A stretch of DNA of 64,000 nucleotides, from the NCBI RefSeq assembly GCF_003931855.1, contig NZ_CP034248.1, forward strand, positions 4,712,001 to 4,776,000, written 5' to 3'. Both the position numbers and the translations under genes were made by a program. Shown here in pieces: positions 26,594-38,791 of the stretch. The notes under the pieces are model-generated. The model did not search any database. It worked only from the letters and a program-made list of their open reading frames with translations, and was not told where the DNA came from. Position 1 is the first letter of the stretch. Every line of letters begins with the position of its first letter. The DNA is from Paenibacillus lentus. Its GTDB lineage: Bacteria; Bacillota; Bacilli; Paenibacillales; Paenibacillaceae.

Positions 26594-27347
26594 AAAGCCC
26601 CTCCGTACCCAGAAGTTGTTCTCTGTACGATTTCGGGCGCGGGGCGTTGACGGCAGGAGTCCGCTTAGTCAACGTGAAGCTGTCCGTTAAGCGCCCATCC
26701 TCCATGACGGAAACCTGCTTGCAAATCTGAGCCACGACATTCATTTCATGAGTAACAATAACGATCGTAACCCCTAAGCTCTCATTCACATGACGTAGAA
26801 CCGCCAGGATATCATTCGTCGTCTTCGGGTCCAGGGAAGAGGTCGGTTCATCGCAGAGCAGCACCTTCGGACTGTTCGTCAGAGCCCTTGCTATCGCCAC
26901 ACGCTGCTTCTGCCCCCCACTCAATGCCGACGGATACTCGTCTGCCTTGTCTAACAAGCCGACAAATTGCAAGCATTCCCGGACACGCTCAGCCCGTTCC
27001 TTTTTTGGCATACCGGCTAATTCCAGCGGAATGGAAACATTGCCGCTTACCGTACGATTCTGAAGCAAGTTGAATTGCTGAAAAATCATGCCGATCGATC
27101 TCCGCGCTTCCCTCAGCTGTGCTTCGCCCATGGCCGTTAAATCTTTACCTTCTACTACGACTCGGCCTGTATCAGGAGATTCCAGCATATTCATCAGCCG
27201 CAGAAGCGTGGATTTTCCTGCACCACTAGGGCCGATAATTCCGTGAATGGAGCCATCCTCGATCTTGAGAGTCACCGCTTGAACCGCGGCCAGCCGCCCA
27301 TTTCTCTGTTGTCCATAGCTCTTGCTAACCTCATGCAGTGAAATCAC
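26583..27347 (-). CDS. metN: Methionine ABC transporter ATPase
   Basis: 254 residues. Walker A is GPSGAGKST, the signature LSGGQKQR and Walker B VLLCDEPTSSLD. It is shorter than typical MetN of about 340 residues: the C-terminal ACT-like (NIL) regulatory domain that lets methionine inhibit transport is absent. I looked upstream (27348-27560) for an S-box and did not find one. First gene of the metN-metI-metQ operon. Confidence 0.88.
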   Translation of the reverse strand: MISLHEVSKSYGQQRNGRLAAVQAVTLKIEDGSIHGIIGPSGAGKSTLLRLMNMLESPDTGRVVVEGKDLTAMGEAQLREARRSIGMIFQQFNLLQNRTVSGNVSIPLELAGMPKKERAERVRECLQFVGLLDKADEYPSALSGGQKQRVAIARALTNSPKVLLCDEPTSSLDPKTTNDILAVLRHVNESLGVTIVIVTHEMNVVAQICKQVSVMEDGRLTDSFTLTKRTPAVNAPRPKSYREQLLGTEGLYDV

Positions 27348-27485
27348 CAGGCTCTCCCCCTTATTTAGCAGCCCGTAAATTGTACTACTAATTTAAAACA
27401 TCTGTTATACTCTTGATCACCTCATGATTATACGCCATTAATCTCGCTGTGTCACTAATTTAAAATAAATCACTATAAAAATAAA

Positions 27486-27534
27486 AAAGAAAAAGCCGAA
27501 GGACAGCCACCCATAAGTGGCCGTCCTTCGGCTT
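27486..27534 (-). terminator. Terminator of the stalk-domain gene
   Basis: Minus-strand AAGCCGAAGGAC pairs with GTCCTTCGGCTT and is followed by a T-rich run. It is a strong stem between metN and the stalk-domain gene. Confidence 0.85.
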
Positions 27535-27567
27535 AATGCTAAGCATCCGCATTGCGGAACTATGAAA

Positions 27568-28317
27568 TTAATTCTCCAACCAGCTTTCATCCCAAATAAC
27601 GTAGCCTGTGGAATCTTTTCCAGCTGGTCCTTTAAATTTGACGTACAGCTCGGTTGTTTGATCAGGAAGCACTAGAACGTTCTCCACGACAGTTCCGCTC
27701 TCGATTTTTCCTGTAGCAAAAGCCTGCCCGTCTTTATCGGAAATCGTATACGTTCCCGTGTAATCTTTATCCGTCTCCGAAGTCTTAAATCCAACCAGCA
27801 CGCCAACTTTTTGTGTACCATCCTTTACTTTAAAGGCAACACCTTGACCCGCACTGTTCACACCGGTAACCATAAATGCAGTCTCGTACTGTGTCTCTCC
27901 AAACTGCAAATCCTCTTTATTGCGAGTAATACCACTTGGATAATAACTCCACTTAAAGTGAGATACATTATTTACACTAAAAGGAGTCCGCTCTCCTTTG
28001 CCAGGCGTTTCCGCAACCGGCCCCGTCGTGATTGAAATTTGCTGTTTAGCTGCATCGTAGCGAATATTCGCTCCAGTAGCTTCGGCTACAGCACGAAGCG
28101 GTACATAAGTCGTTCCTTTGTAACTGATCGGTACAGCCTTAGCTCCATTGGCATCTTTTGCCGTCCAAGCCTTGCCGTTAAGTAAAAATGATATGCCATG
28201 GTTCAGATTTGCCTGAATGCGCTCCAAAGATGAAGCTGCAGATACCCCAGCAGAAAAAGTCAATAGCAGAACAAGCGCCGTTCCAATCATTGCCGTCTTC
28301 TTAGATTTAAACTTCAA
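27568..28317 (-). CDS. Secreted stalk-domain (copper amine oxidase N-like) protein
   Basis: 249 residues. The signal peptide has a likely cut after AGVSA. Residues 35-95 form the stalk domain with FLLNGK and YVPLRAVAEATGANIRYD, common in surface proteins of Paenibacillus. The rest (about 115-249) is a beta-rich region I do not recognise. It is probably exported and wall-associated; no enzymatic motif was seen. Confidence 0.75.
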   Translation of the reverse strand: MKFKSKKTAMIGTALVLLLTFSAGVSAASSLERIQANLNHGISFLLNGKAWTAKDANGAKAVPISYKGTTYVPLRAVAEATGANIRYDAAKQQISITTGPVAETPGKGERTPFSVNNVSHFKWSYYPSGITRNKEDLQFGETQYETAFMVTGVNSAGQGVAFKVKDGTQKVGVLVGFKTSETDKDYTGTYTISDKDGQAFATGKIESGTVVENVLVLPDQTTELYVKFKGPAGKDSTGYVIWDESWLEN

Positions 28318-28538
28318 AATTCATCTTCCTTTCCTTAAAACTATATGTATTTATTTCTACACAATAATACAATATTCTACATTTTTCTTAAATGTGTCGA
28401 AGCTCCCAATTGCTAGGCAAAATCGCTCATAAACGACAGAAAACGAGCAAACATACGACTAATAGACCAATAAAAACCCTTCGTTTGACCTATAAGATAC
28501 AGATTATCTATTATCTCCTACTATCGCTGGCCTCCAAT

Positions 28539-30845
28539 TTATTGCTTAATGAAATACACCTGCTTCCCAAGCCCCTCTAATCTTTGCTCCAGCATCTTCA
28601 CACTAAACCGGGTAAAAGCGCCGTTAGCCGACCCTGCATAGAGCTCATCCCCCGTCCTATTTAAAAGACCGTTTCTGGAGACTTGCTCCCTTAGTTCAGC
28701 ATATCCCATCCGAACATCCTGAATCCGACCTGCCATATGTCCATCCTCTTTATCAAGCACTAACAGATCGTCGCCATAGGAAAGCAAAAGATAGTCATTC
28801 AGCACGACATAGCTGCCCGGTGCCATGAAGGATAAATCCCTTTCCATATCCAATGATGCCGGAACGGGGATCTTCCAAGCTATCCGCCCTGTCTTGAGCT
28901 CCGCCTTAGCAGGAATCCCTTCGATAACAAAATATAAATGCTGGCCGTCAATAACGCCCTTCGTTGCTTTGCCCTGCACCGTCCACAGCTCTTTTCCCGC
29001 CAGTGCATCATAGAGCACAGATTCATAACTTTCTTTATCCGTTTTCTTGAAATGGCCAGGCAGAGGACGCTGTATAAGAAGGTATTGCTCATTTAACACC
29101 TCAAAGCGTTCCCCGGCCTTAGCGGGAAACCGGGCAGCTTCTTGACCTGTCGCCAGATCGACCAGAAGCCACTGATTACCATGAAGCAGCCAGCGTTCTA
29201 GAGTGTTCTCCCGGGCAAATGGATCGATTCTCGGGCCACCGGCATAATTAGAATAGAAATTGGGATCATCGCCGCTGGAAACTTTTGACTCCATGCTCCA
29301 AGCTACTTTTCCAGAGTTCGGATCTCTCGCTTGCAGAAGATTGCCTTCCTGAATAAGCACATAGGGATCATCCGCTCCGACGTTCAACACCCGAAAATCA
29401 CCCGAGATCGATCTTTTCCATTTCTGTTTTCCTGTGTTCCGATCTAGCACGACCAGGCTGCCCAATTTGTCTCCTAAGCTCGGCCGATTAATTATCAAGA
29501 CAGAATTCTTCACACCGTGAATCTCTATAATCTGTTGTTCCGAATGTTCCAAATCCGGCTTAACTTCCCATAATACGTGGCCATCTTTCAATCGAATGTG
29601 ACGTATTCTATCCTCATATTCAGACTTCTCCTTGTTGAGTGACGTATAGACCGTTATTGCCTCGTCCGAATCTCCCATCATGAAGTACAGCATGCCATAT
29701 CCCGCGTCGACCTGCCAGAGCTTCTGCCCTGTCTGACGGTGAATAGCATACAAGGATGAATCGTCATGCATCCCGCTATACCATCCGTCATCGCCGTTGA
29801 TGACGAGCACATCATCCGTAGCCCCAACTAAATAGGCATAAGCTAAATCACCTTGATTTCTCCATACGGAAGGCAGCTCTATCGTCGCAGGCAACGGCGT
29901 CGGTGTGAAATCATAAGTATAATGATAGGCATTCCCCGCTTGCAAGCCTTTCACTGGCTTATCATTCGCGGGAAATATCCATTGGCTCAATTCTAGATTA
30001 CCCGCTGCAGTAAACGAGACGATGTAATGGCCGTCAGGACGTTCATACCTCCAAGTTTCACCTAAATTTAGCGCCTCTCCCCTCAACTCCTTAATTCCAG
30101 AAGCTTCCCTTACAACAGGTTGACCGAGCAGTTTGGCTACCTCCTCAGACGGCACCCCCTTCTCCAGCTGAAGGTCAACAATGTCTTTAATCAAAGTTGT
30201 CGGTACAGTCGAGCCCCGCTCAAATAAACCGACAGAAATCTCCTTATGTTTTATCACATTTTTCTCATTAACCCATAATAGAACAGGTCGCTTAATATCG
30301 TAATCTTGGCGCCATTCTGCAGGAGTTGCGATGACGCCATACCAGTCGTCCCATCTGGCAACCGATATGCGTTGTTCCCGATCACTAAGATCGTTGTCGC
30401 TCCACTTGAGCGAGCCGCCTGGAGTCAAAGCCAACTTCGCTTCCGGGCGCATACTTACATAGGTCGGTGTCGTATTCTGTATGCGTGAAGAGGCCTCCGT
30501 TGTATACCAGATCGGAACCCAAAATGTTCCCCGATTCATATCCTGCAAAGCAACCAACTCTCCAGCCACAGCTTGTACGGAAAACGTCTCGCCAGGTTGA
30601 CCTATATCATACACGCTAAAGCTATCCACCGTACTCTTCGCAGACAATGGAACGTTAAAATAGGGGGCACGATGCTTCAGCATAAGACGATCCCCCTGCT
30701 TGATATGGCTGTGTGCTTTCTGTGCGAGGATTTGACCTGCTAAAGAAAAACTGTTCACCCCCACACTCGCTGAAATCGGTGCCTTTGGCACGAGCTGTGT
30801 CAACAACCCAGCTACTACAATGACCATTAAAGCGCGAATTTTCAT
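28539..30845 (-). CDS. Secreted PQQ-like beta-propeller protein
   Basis: About 768 residues. The signal peptide lies at residues 1-28. An N-terminal region of about 300 residues includes a segment from DIVDLQLEKGVPSEEVAKLLG. The C-terminal half has PQQ-type blades, each with G-x-x-LW (TGQKLWQVDAG, DGHVLWEVKPD, TGKQKWKRSISGD, SGKVAWSMES, AGKELWTVQG). No quinone-binding residues can be assigned, so a binding rather than dehydrogenase role is likely. ATG 30845 is chosen because AAGGAGGAAG lies just upstream; an in-frame TTG at 30869 is less likely. Confidence 0.75.
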   Translation of the reverse strand: MKIRALMVIVVAGLLTQLVPKAPISASVGVNSFSLAGQILAQKAHSHIKQGDRLMLKHRAPYFNVPLSAKSTVDSFSVYDIGQPGETFSVQAVAGELVALQDMNRGTFWVPIWYTTEASSRIQNTTPTYVSMRPEAKLALTPGGSLKWSDNDLSDREQRISVARWDDWYGVIATPAEWRQDYDIKRPVLLWVNEKNVIKHKEISVGLFERGSTVPTTLIKDIVDLQLEKGVPSEEVAKLLGQPVVREASGIKELRGEALNLGETWRYERPDGHYIVSFTAAGNLELSQWIFPANDKPVKGLQAGNAYHYTYDFTPTPLPATIELPSVWRNQGDLAYAYLVGATDDVLVINGDDGWYSGMHDDSSLYAIHRQTGQKLWQVDAGYGMLYFMMGDSDEAITVYTSLNKEKSEYEDRIRHIRLKDGHVLWEVKPDLEHSEQQIIEIHGVKNSVLIINRPSLGDKLGSLVVLDRNTGKQKWKRSISGDFRVLNVGADDPYVLIQEGNLLQARDPNSGKVAWSMESKVSSGDDPNFYSNYAGGPRIDPFARENTLERWLLHGNQWLLVDLATGQEAARFPAKAGERFEVLNEQYLLIQRPLPGHFKKTDKESYESVLYDALAGKELWTVQGKATKGVIDGQHLYFVIEGIPAKAELKTGRIAWKIPVPASLDMERDLSFMAPGSYVVLNDYLLLSYGDDLLVLDKEDGHMAGRIQDVRMGYAELREQVSRNGLLNRTGDELYAGSANGAFTRFSVKMLEQRLEGLGKQVYFIKQ

Positions 30846-30938
30846 AAGGGAGCTTCCTCCTTTTTCCAAAACCCTGTCTACGTCTTAAACGCTCAGATAG
30901 CAATGAAGTTGCGTTTCTTGCCAAACTGATCCGGCAAC

Positions 30939-31268
30939 TTACAAATTCCCCAATGCCTCTTCATACCTTTGCAGCACCTTCTCCAACTCATCAAAACGGA
31001 CAAAGCGAGATTCCCGATAAACCTCCTTGCCTTGGCAAAAGAGCAGCAATGTCGGTGCAGACAACGCCAAATACTCCGCTGCCGTGTCCGGGGCATCCTC
31101 CATGAATACATAAATCCCCTTAACCCCGGCGTAGGATTCCAGCAGACCCGCTGCCTTCGCTTGAATTGATTCGCATACGCCGCATTGGTTCGTTTTGATC
31201 AACAGCAGCACCAGAGCACGCTCCTGAATCATTTTTTTAATTTCGCTTAGTTGATATAACCTTTGCAT
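30939..31268 (-). CDS. Thioredoxin-family protein
   Basis: 109 residues. The active site CGVC (Cys29 and Cys32) follows LVLLLIKTNQ, and SAPTLLLF provides the cis-proline. There is no signal peptide, so it is cytoplasmic. It resembles the small thioredoxin-like proteins of Bacillales and probably acts as a disulfide reductase. It lies upstream of the propeller gene on the same strand, 93 bp away. Confidence 0.82.
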   Translation of the reverse strand: MQRLYQLSEIKKMIQERALVLLLIKTNQCGVCESIQAKAAGLLESYAGVKGIYVFMEDAPDTAAEYLALSAPTLLLFCQGKEVYRESRFVRFDELEKVLQRYEEALGNL

Positions 31269-31525
31269 GTTCAGCTCGCCCCTCTTTTTATGGAATGGAG
31301 GGCATCATATTTCCTCCAATAACCGTTATATACATCCGGCAATAAAGCCGGCCTGTTCTATCCAATTAATAGCTATCTTCCTAGTATCTCTTTGTATCGC
31401 CGCCTTGCACTTGGTTCGAAAGATCATTTTATATGGCTGCTTATACCATAGTGTAGAATCTATAGTACAACTTAATTAGCTGGATCTCGTGTAATTAATT
31501 TTTATTAGTTCATAGGTTTGAGGTA

Positions 31526-31640
31526 ATTAAATGGAATTGATACACCTAAATTCGACCAATTCTTCTACTCTGCTTTTGCTGTCTATTTTTAATACTAGTA
31601 ATCCATTTAATTCGATCATCAAGCATATAATATTAGTTTT
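31526..31640. repeat. Diverged copy of dispersed intergenic repeat
   Basis: AATTAAATGGAATTGATACA continues as CCTAAATTCGACC, and TAATCCATTTAATTCGATC follows later. These align with the better-preserved copies at 43620 and 55566 (ATTAGATGGATTTCATGC then ACCTAAAATT; AATCCATTTA). No protein is encoded. Confidence 0.5.
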
Positions 31641-31689
31641 GACACCTTAAATCCAGTTAAAATGCAACCTCTACCGCACCACAGGAAAG

Positions 31690-31885
31690 TCACAGTTCAG
31701 CTACAGTTGCAGCTACGGTTATAGTTACAGTTACAGTTACCGCCACAGTTATAATCACAGTTACGGTTACGGTCACGGTTACGGTCACGGTTACGGCCAC
31801 GATTACAGTCACAATTACAGTCACAATCACAGTTGCCGCCACAGTTACAGTTCCAATTACAGCTAGAGCTACAGCTACAACAACA
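31690..31885. repeat. Degenerate hexanucleotide tandem array
   Basis: About 200 bp of imperfect YACRGT units (cacagttacggttacggtcacggt style). Any reading frame gives low-complexity strings such as Val-Thr repeats on the minus strand, so open frames here are not real genes. It lies just beyond the beta-galactosidase terminator. Confidence 0.85.
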
Positions 31886-31896
31886 GCGGCCATACC

Positions 31897-31932
31897 AAAC
31901 AAACCGCCCGGATTGCCGGACGGTCTGTTTGC
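31897..31932 (-). terminator. Terminator of the beta-galactosidase gene
   Basis: Minus-strand AAACAGACCGTCCGGC pairs with GCCGGGCGGTTTGTTT-like sequence with a short loop, 22 bp past the stop. The 3' side is rich in T. Confidence 0.75.
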
Positions 31933-31954
31933 TTTACAACAGTATTCATTTCCC

Positions 31955-35299
<3,345 letters not shown>

Positions 35300-35371
35300 T
35301 TAGTTCATCCTATCTCATCCTTGGTACCCCAATTTATCGTCTTTTCCACTTGAGCTTTCTATGAATCTGAA

Positions 35372-36196
35372 TTACTTCACCGAACCCATCATCCCAGCCA
35401 CGAAATGCTTCTGCATCAAGAAGAAGACAAGTGCGGTCGGCAGCGTGGCAATAACAATCGCAAGCATGATAAGGCCATAATCTGGCGCGTAGCCTGATCC
35501 TAGATTTGAAATTAAGAGTGGGATCGTTTTCCGCTCCGGTGACTGAAGCACAATCAGCGGCCATAAATAGTTATTCCAGCTCGACATGAACGTAATAATG
35601 CCAGCGGCTGCATAAGTTGTCTTCATCGTAGGCATGAATATTTTGAAAAATATCCCGAGCTCACTCAGCCCGTCAATCCGTCCGGCTTCAACCATATCCT
35701 TAGGAAACATCTTCGAGTTCTGCCGGAAAAAGAAAATTAAGAATGCCGTCGTAATCGTCGGCAGCATAACCGAGGCTATCGTATCAATCCCGATCGCTGG
35801 AGCGCTGCTCGAAATATCGGCGAACATCCGGTACAACGGAATCATGAGCGCTGCAAATGGAATCATCATTGATAAGAGCAGGATGTTGAACACGATATCC
35901 TTCAAGCGGCTGCGAAAAATCTCAAAACCGTATCCCGCTAATGAGGCAATGACAATCGCGAGAATGGTCGTTAACACAGCTATTTGTGCCGAGTTCCAAA
36001 GTGATGTCCACAGGTCTGTGGAATCCGCTAATTTCCTGAAATTCTCGAAAAGATGGCTGCCAGGCAGCAATCTCCCCCTCGTTACATCCACCGATTTATT
36101 CGTGGCACTGACAACCATCCACAAGAAAGGAAAGATCGAAATAAATGCCGCACCGCCGAGAAATACATAGGTAAATACCCGCTTCAGCTTCCTCAT
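35372..36196 (-). CDS. Carbohydrate ABC permease, MalG-type
   Basis: 274 residues with six membrane helices and the EAA loop VEAGRIDGLSELGIFFKIF. It partners with the MalF-type gene just upstream, whose stop overlaps this start by 4 bp. The set imports a galactoside or galactan oligosaccharide, judged by the neighbouring beta-galactosidase. No ATPase gene is present, so a shared MsmX-type ATPase is inferred. Confidence 0.9.
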   Translation of the reverse strand: MRKLKRVFTYVFLGGAAFISIFPFLWMVVSATNKSVDVTRGRLLPGSHLFENFRKLADSTDLWTSLWNSAQIAVLTTILAIVIASLAGYGFEIFRSRLKDIVFNILLLSMMIPFAALMIPLYRMFADISSSAPAIGIDTIASVMLPTITTAFLIFFFRQNSKMFPKDMVEAGRIDGLSELGIFFKIFMPTMKTTYAAAGIITFMSSWNNYLWPLIVLQSPERKTIPLLISNLGSGYAPDYGLIMLAIVIATLPTALVFFLMQKHFVAGMMGSVK

Positions 36197-37086
36197 TTTT
36201 TATCACCTGCTACTTTAAATTGAAGGATAGACAGCAGAACGATGATGACCACGATAGAATACGATACGGTCGCTGCATATCCAAAGTCTGCCGTGTACTT
36301 GAAAGACAGGTTATAAATATATTGCGAAATCGAGAGCGTGGCATTGCCTGGACCACCCTTCGTTATGTTCATGACCTCGTCAAAGAGCTGCAGTGTACCG
36401 ATCGTTGATGTAATCGAAGTGAACAGAATGATCGGCTTCAGCATCGGGATCGTAATCTTCGTGAATTGCTTGAACGACGATGCCCCATCAATCCGCGCTG
36501 CCTCATAGATAGAGCTGTCGATATTTTGAAGTGCTGATAAGTAAAAAATCATGTTATAGCCGGTCCACCGCCATGTAATCGCAATAATAATCGTAATCTT
36601 GGCCCAGAACGGGTGGGTAATCCATTGAATTGGCTCGCCTATGATCGACAAGCTCATGAGCAGCGAGTTCACCAATCCATCTGCCGCAAATAAATATTTA
36701 AACACGACGGAGTAAGCAACAAGCGAAGTGACACACGGCAAGAAGATCGCCGTTCGAAAAAAGCCCCGAAACTTTAGCTTGCTGTCATTAAGCAGCACCG
36801 ATATGAACAGTGCGAGAATAATCATGATGGGAACCTGAACAATCAAGTAAATAAACGTATTCGTTAAAGCAGTCAAAAAAGTTTTATCGGATAACAGCCG
36901 TATATAGTTGTCCCATCCCGTGAAGGTGAGGTTGCTTCCCGTACCGGTCTTAAAAGACAGGATGAGTGCTTGAGCCATCGGATAAAAATAGAACGTCGCA
37001 ATCATCACCACGGCGATCAGGATAAAGCTCCATCCGGTCAAATTGCTTTTAGTACGGATGCTTAGGCCTGCTTTGTCCGTCTTCAT
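36193..37086 (-). CDS. Carbohydrate ABC permease, MalF-type
   Basis: 297 residues with six membrane helices. The EAA loop is YEAARIDGASSFKQFTKITI. The frame is open to 37191, but the extra residues lack membrane character, and ATG 37086 (MKTDKAGLSIR) has AAAGGGGC about 11 nt upstream. It is the middle gene of the three-gene sugar importer and is coupled to the following permease by a 4-bp overlap. Confidence 0.88.
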   Translation of the reverse strand: MKTDKAGLSIRTKSNLTGWSFILIAVVMIATFYFYPMAQALILSFKTGTGSNLTFTGWDNYIRLLSDKTFLTALTNTFIYLIVQVPIMIILALFISVLLNDSKLKFRGFFRTAIFLPCVTSLVAYSVVFKYLFAADGLVNSLLMSLSIIGEPIQWITHPFWAKITIIIAITWRWTGYNMIFYLSALQNIDSSIYEAARIDGASSFKQFTKITIPMLKPIILFTSITSTIGTLQLFDEVMNITKGGPGNATLSISQYIYNLSFKYTADFGYAATVSYSIVVIIVLLSILQFKVAGDKK

Positions 37087-37264
37087 CGTTAGTAAGAGCC
37101 CCTTTCTGTCCGGAAAATAAACCCTTGGACGCATCCTTGCATATTGATGCTGCAGCGCCCAAGGGTCTGGATACTTGTAGAGATTGTTCAAGCGATCAAG
37201 CTTGGTTAGAGCTCACTACTCGCCTGAACTCACACTTTTGTATGAAAAGAGTGGTCTCCCCGCT

Positions 37265-38581
37265 CTATCTAACCTGCGCTTCTGCCTGGGCCTGAGCATC
37301 CTTTAAGGCCTGATCGATATCCTTGCCGTTCAAATAGCTCTGCATTTCAACGACCATGATGTCCTCAATCGCATAGGTGAAAATACCATAGTTGACTCTT
37401 GGAATTTCTGCAGTCCATGCAGCAAAGTTGTTGACGATCTGCTCTCCGCCAAAAAATTCATCCGGCTGCGAATAAGCCTCTCCGCCCGCTGCTGCTTTCA
37501 GCGTACCGATTGCGCCAATATCCGTCAGCAGCTTCTGATACATATCTACATCGGAACCAAAGGTCTCAGCCAGAAAATCAGCGGCGGTCTCTGATCCAGG
37601 AATGTTCATGACATACCAGGAGCTTCCCCCTAGGTTCGTCGCATGCACGGAGTTCGGGGTTTGCGGCAACTTCGGCACAGGCAGAATCGCCCATTGACCG
37701 GATTGGGAAGCTTCCGCTTTAACCGACGGCGTAATCCAGTTTCCAGTCGGAACGGTTACAACATCACCATTATTAATATTGGCAATAAATTGGCTCCAGT
37801 CCGCATTCAGCTTGACGATATTCGCTTCCATCATTTCTTTATATAACTCAAATGCTTCCTTCAAAGCCGCATTGTTCGCCAGATCCGGCGTCTTGCCATC
37901 CTCGCTCACATACCAGGAACCTGCCGACTGAATGATCATACGAATAAGTCCCAAATCATTCGGATCAAGCGTGATCATGTGCTTGCCGGTCTTTTCTTTG
38001 ACGACTTTACCAATCTCGATATACTGCTTCCAATCAATGTTCTTCAGATCATCTATACTGTAGCCTGCTTGCTCGATATAGTCCTTCCGGACATACATCC
38101 CCGTTACGCCGGAGTCGAACGGAACTCCATACTGTTTGCCGTCCAGGCTGGTCGGCCCAATTTTATAATCCGCGAAATCCTCTGCCTTAATCTTGTCGCT
38201 CAAATTAACGAAGGAATCAGGATAAGATTGCAGGAAGCTCTGGGCCCGATAGTCCTCAATCAGCACGATATTAGGCAGTCCCTTGGTCGTACCCGAGTTT
38301 AGGCCGGTGTTCAGCTTCTGAATGATATCAGCCTGGGCAAATTCGACAATGTTAATCTTGGCGTCCGGATTTTTCTTGCTATATGCCTCCTTGGCAATAT
38401 TCAACGCAGCAATATTAAAGGCCGGATCCCATGCCCAAATCGTAATTTCTTCCGCCTTGCTGCCGGAATCGCTATTGCCACTGTTACCGTTTGACGCAGC
38501 CGGCTCTTTGCCAGCTCCCCCGGATGAGCAGCCTGCTAGCAGCACTACACAAGTCAGGAACAAAGCTAGTACTTTCTTCAT
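37265..38581 (-). CDS. Extracellular sugar-binding lipoprotein (family 1)
   Basis: 438 residues. The signal peptide ends in VLLAGC (Cys18) and a Gly/Ser/Asn linker follows. The family-1 binding fold shows ITIWAWDPAFNIAALNIAKE and PNSVHATNLGGSSWYVMN. It is the first gene of the importer operon and precedes both permeases. Tandem cre-like sites lie upstream. The ligand is inferred to be a galactoside from the linked beta-galactosidase. Confidence 0.9.
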   Translation of the reverse strand: MKKVLALFLTCVVLLAGCSSGGAGKEPAASNGNSGNSDSGSKAEEITIWAWDPAFNIAALNIAKEAYSKKNPDAKINIVEFAQADIIQKLNTGLNSGTTKGLPNIVLIEDYRAQSFLQSYPDSFVNLSDKIKAEDFADYKIGPTSLDGKQYGVPFDSGVTGMYVRKDYIEQAGYSIDDLKNIDWKQYIEIGKVVKEKTGKHMITLDPNDLGLIRMIIQSAGSWYVSEDGKTPDLANNAALKEAFELYKEMMEANIVKLNADWSQFIANINNGDVVTVPTGNWITPSVKAEASQSGQWAILPVPKLPQTPNSVHATNLGGSSWYVMNIPGSETAADFLAETFGSDVDMYQKLLTDIGAIGTLKAAAGGEAYSQPDEFFGGEQIVNNFAAWTAEIPRVNYGIFTYAIEDIMVVEMQSYLNGKDIDQALKDAQAQAEAQVR

Positions 38582-38622
38582 CGTTTCAGCCCCTTTGAAT
38601 GTTTTATATATCCCGCCCGTTA

Positions 38623-38649
38623 GTAGAACGCTTTCAGAAAACGCTTTCC
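38623..38649 (-). promoter_or_regulatory. Two tandem cre-like sites before the sugar importer
   Basis: On the minus strand TGAAAGCGTTCTAC (38623-38636) and GGAAAGCGTTTTCT (38636-38649) each match 12 of 14 positions of the CcpA consensus. They abut, sharing one base. Catabolite repression of the importer is likely. Confidence 0.55.
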
Positions 38650-38791
38650 TACGGGTCTGAATTTATCGTATCACCGGGCAAGAAAGCAGTGTTAGCAATT
38701 CCTTTATAGAGATTTGTGATTTTATTGTCCAAATGAATGCGCTTACTTAAGGGTTTTGTCTTTTCTTTAGAAATTCGTACTTTTATTAGAT

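Noticed and set aside
27348..27560. Search for an S-box riboswitch upstream of metN
   Set aside because: No conserved S-box core was seen; only AT-rich DNA and a terminator of the next gene.
31690..31902. Minus-strand open frame with long Val-Thr runs
   Set aside because: It is produced by the hexanucleotide array; no ribosome site and no domain.
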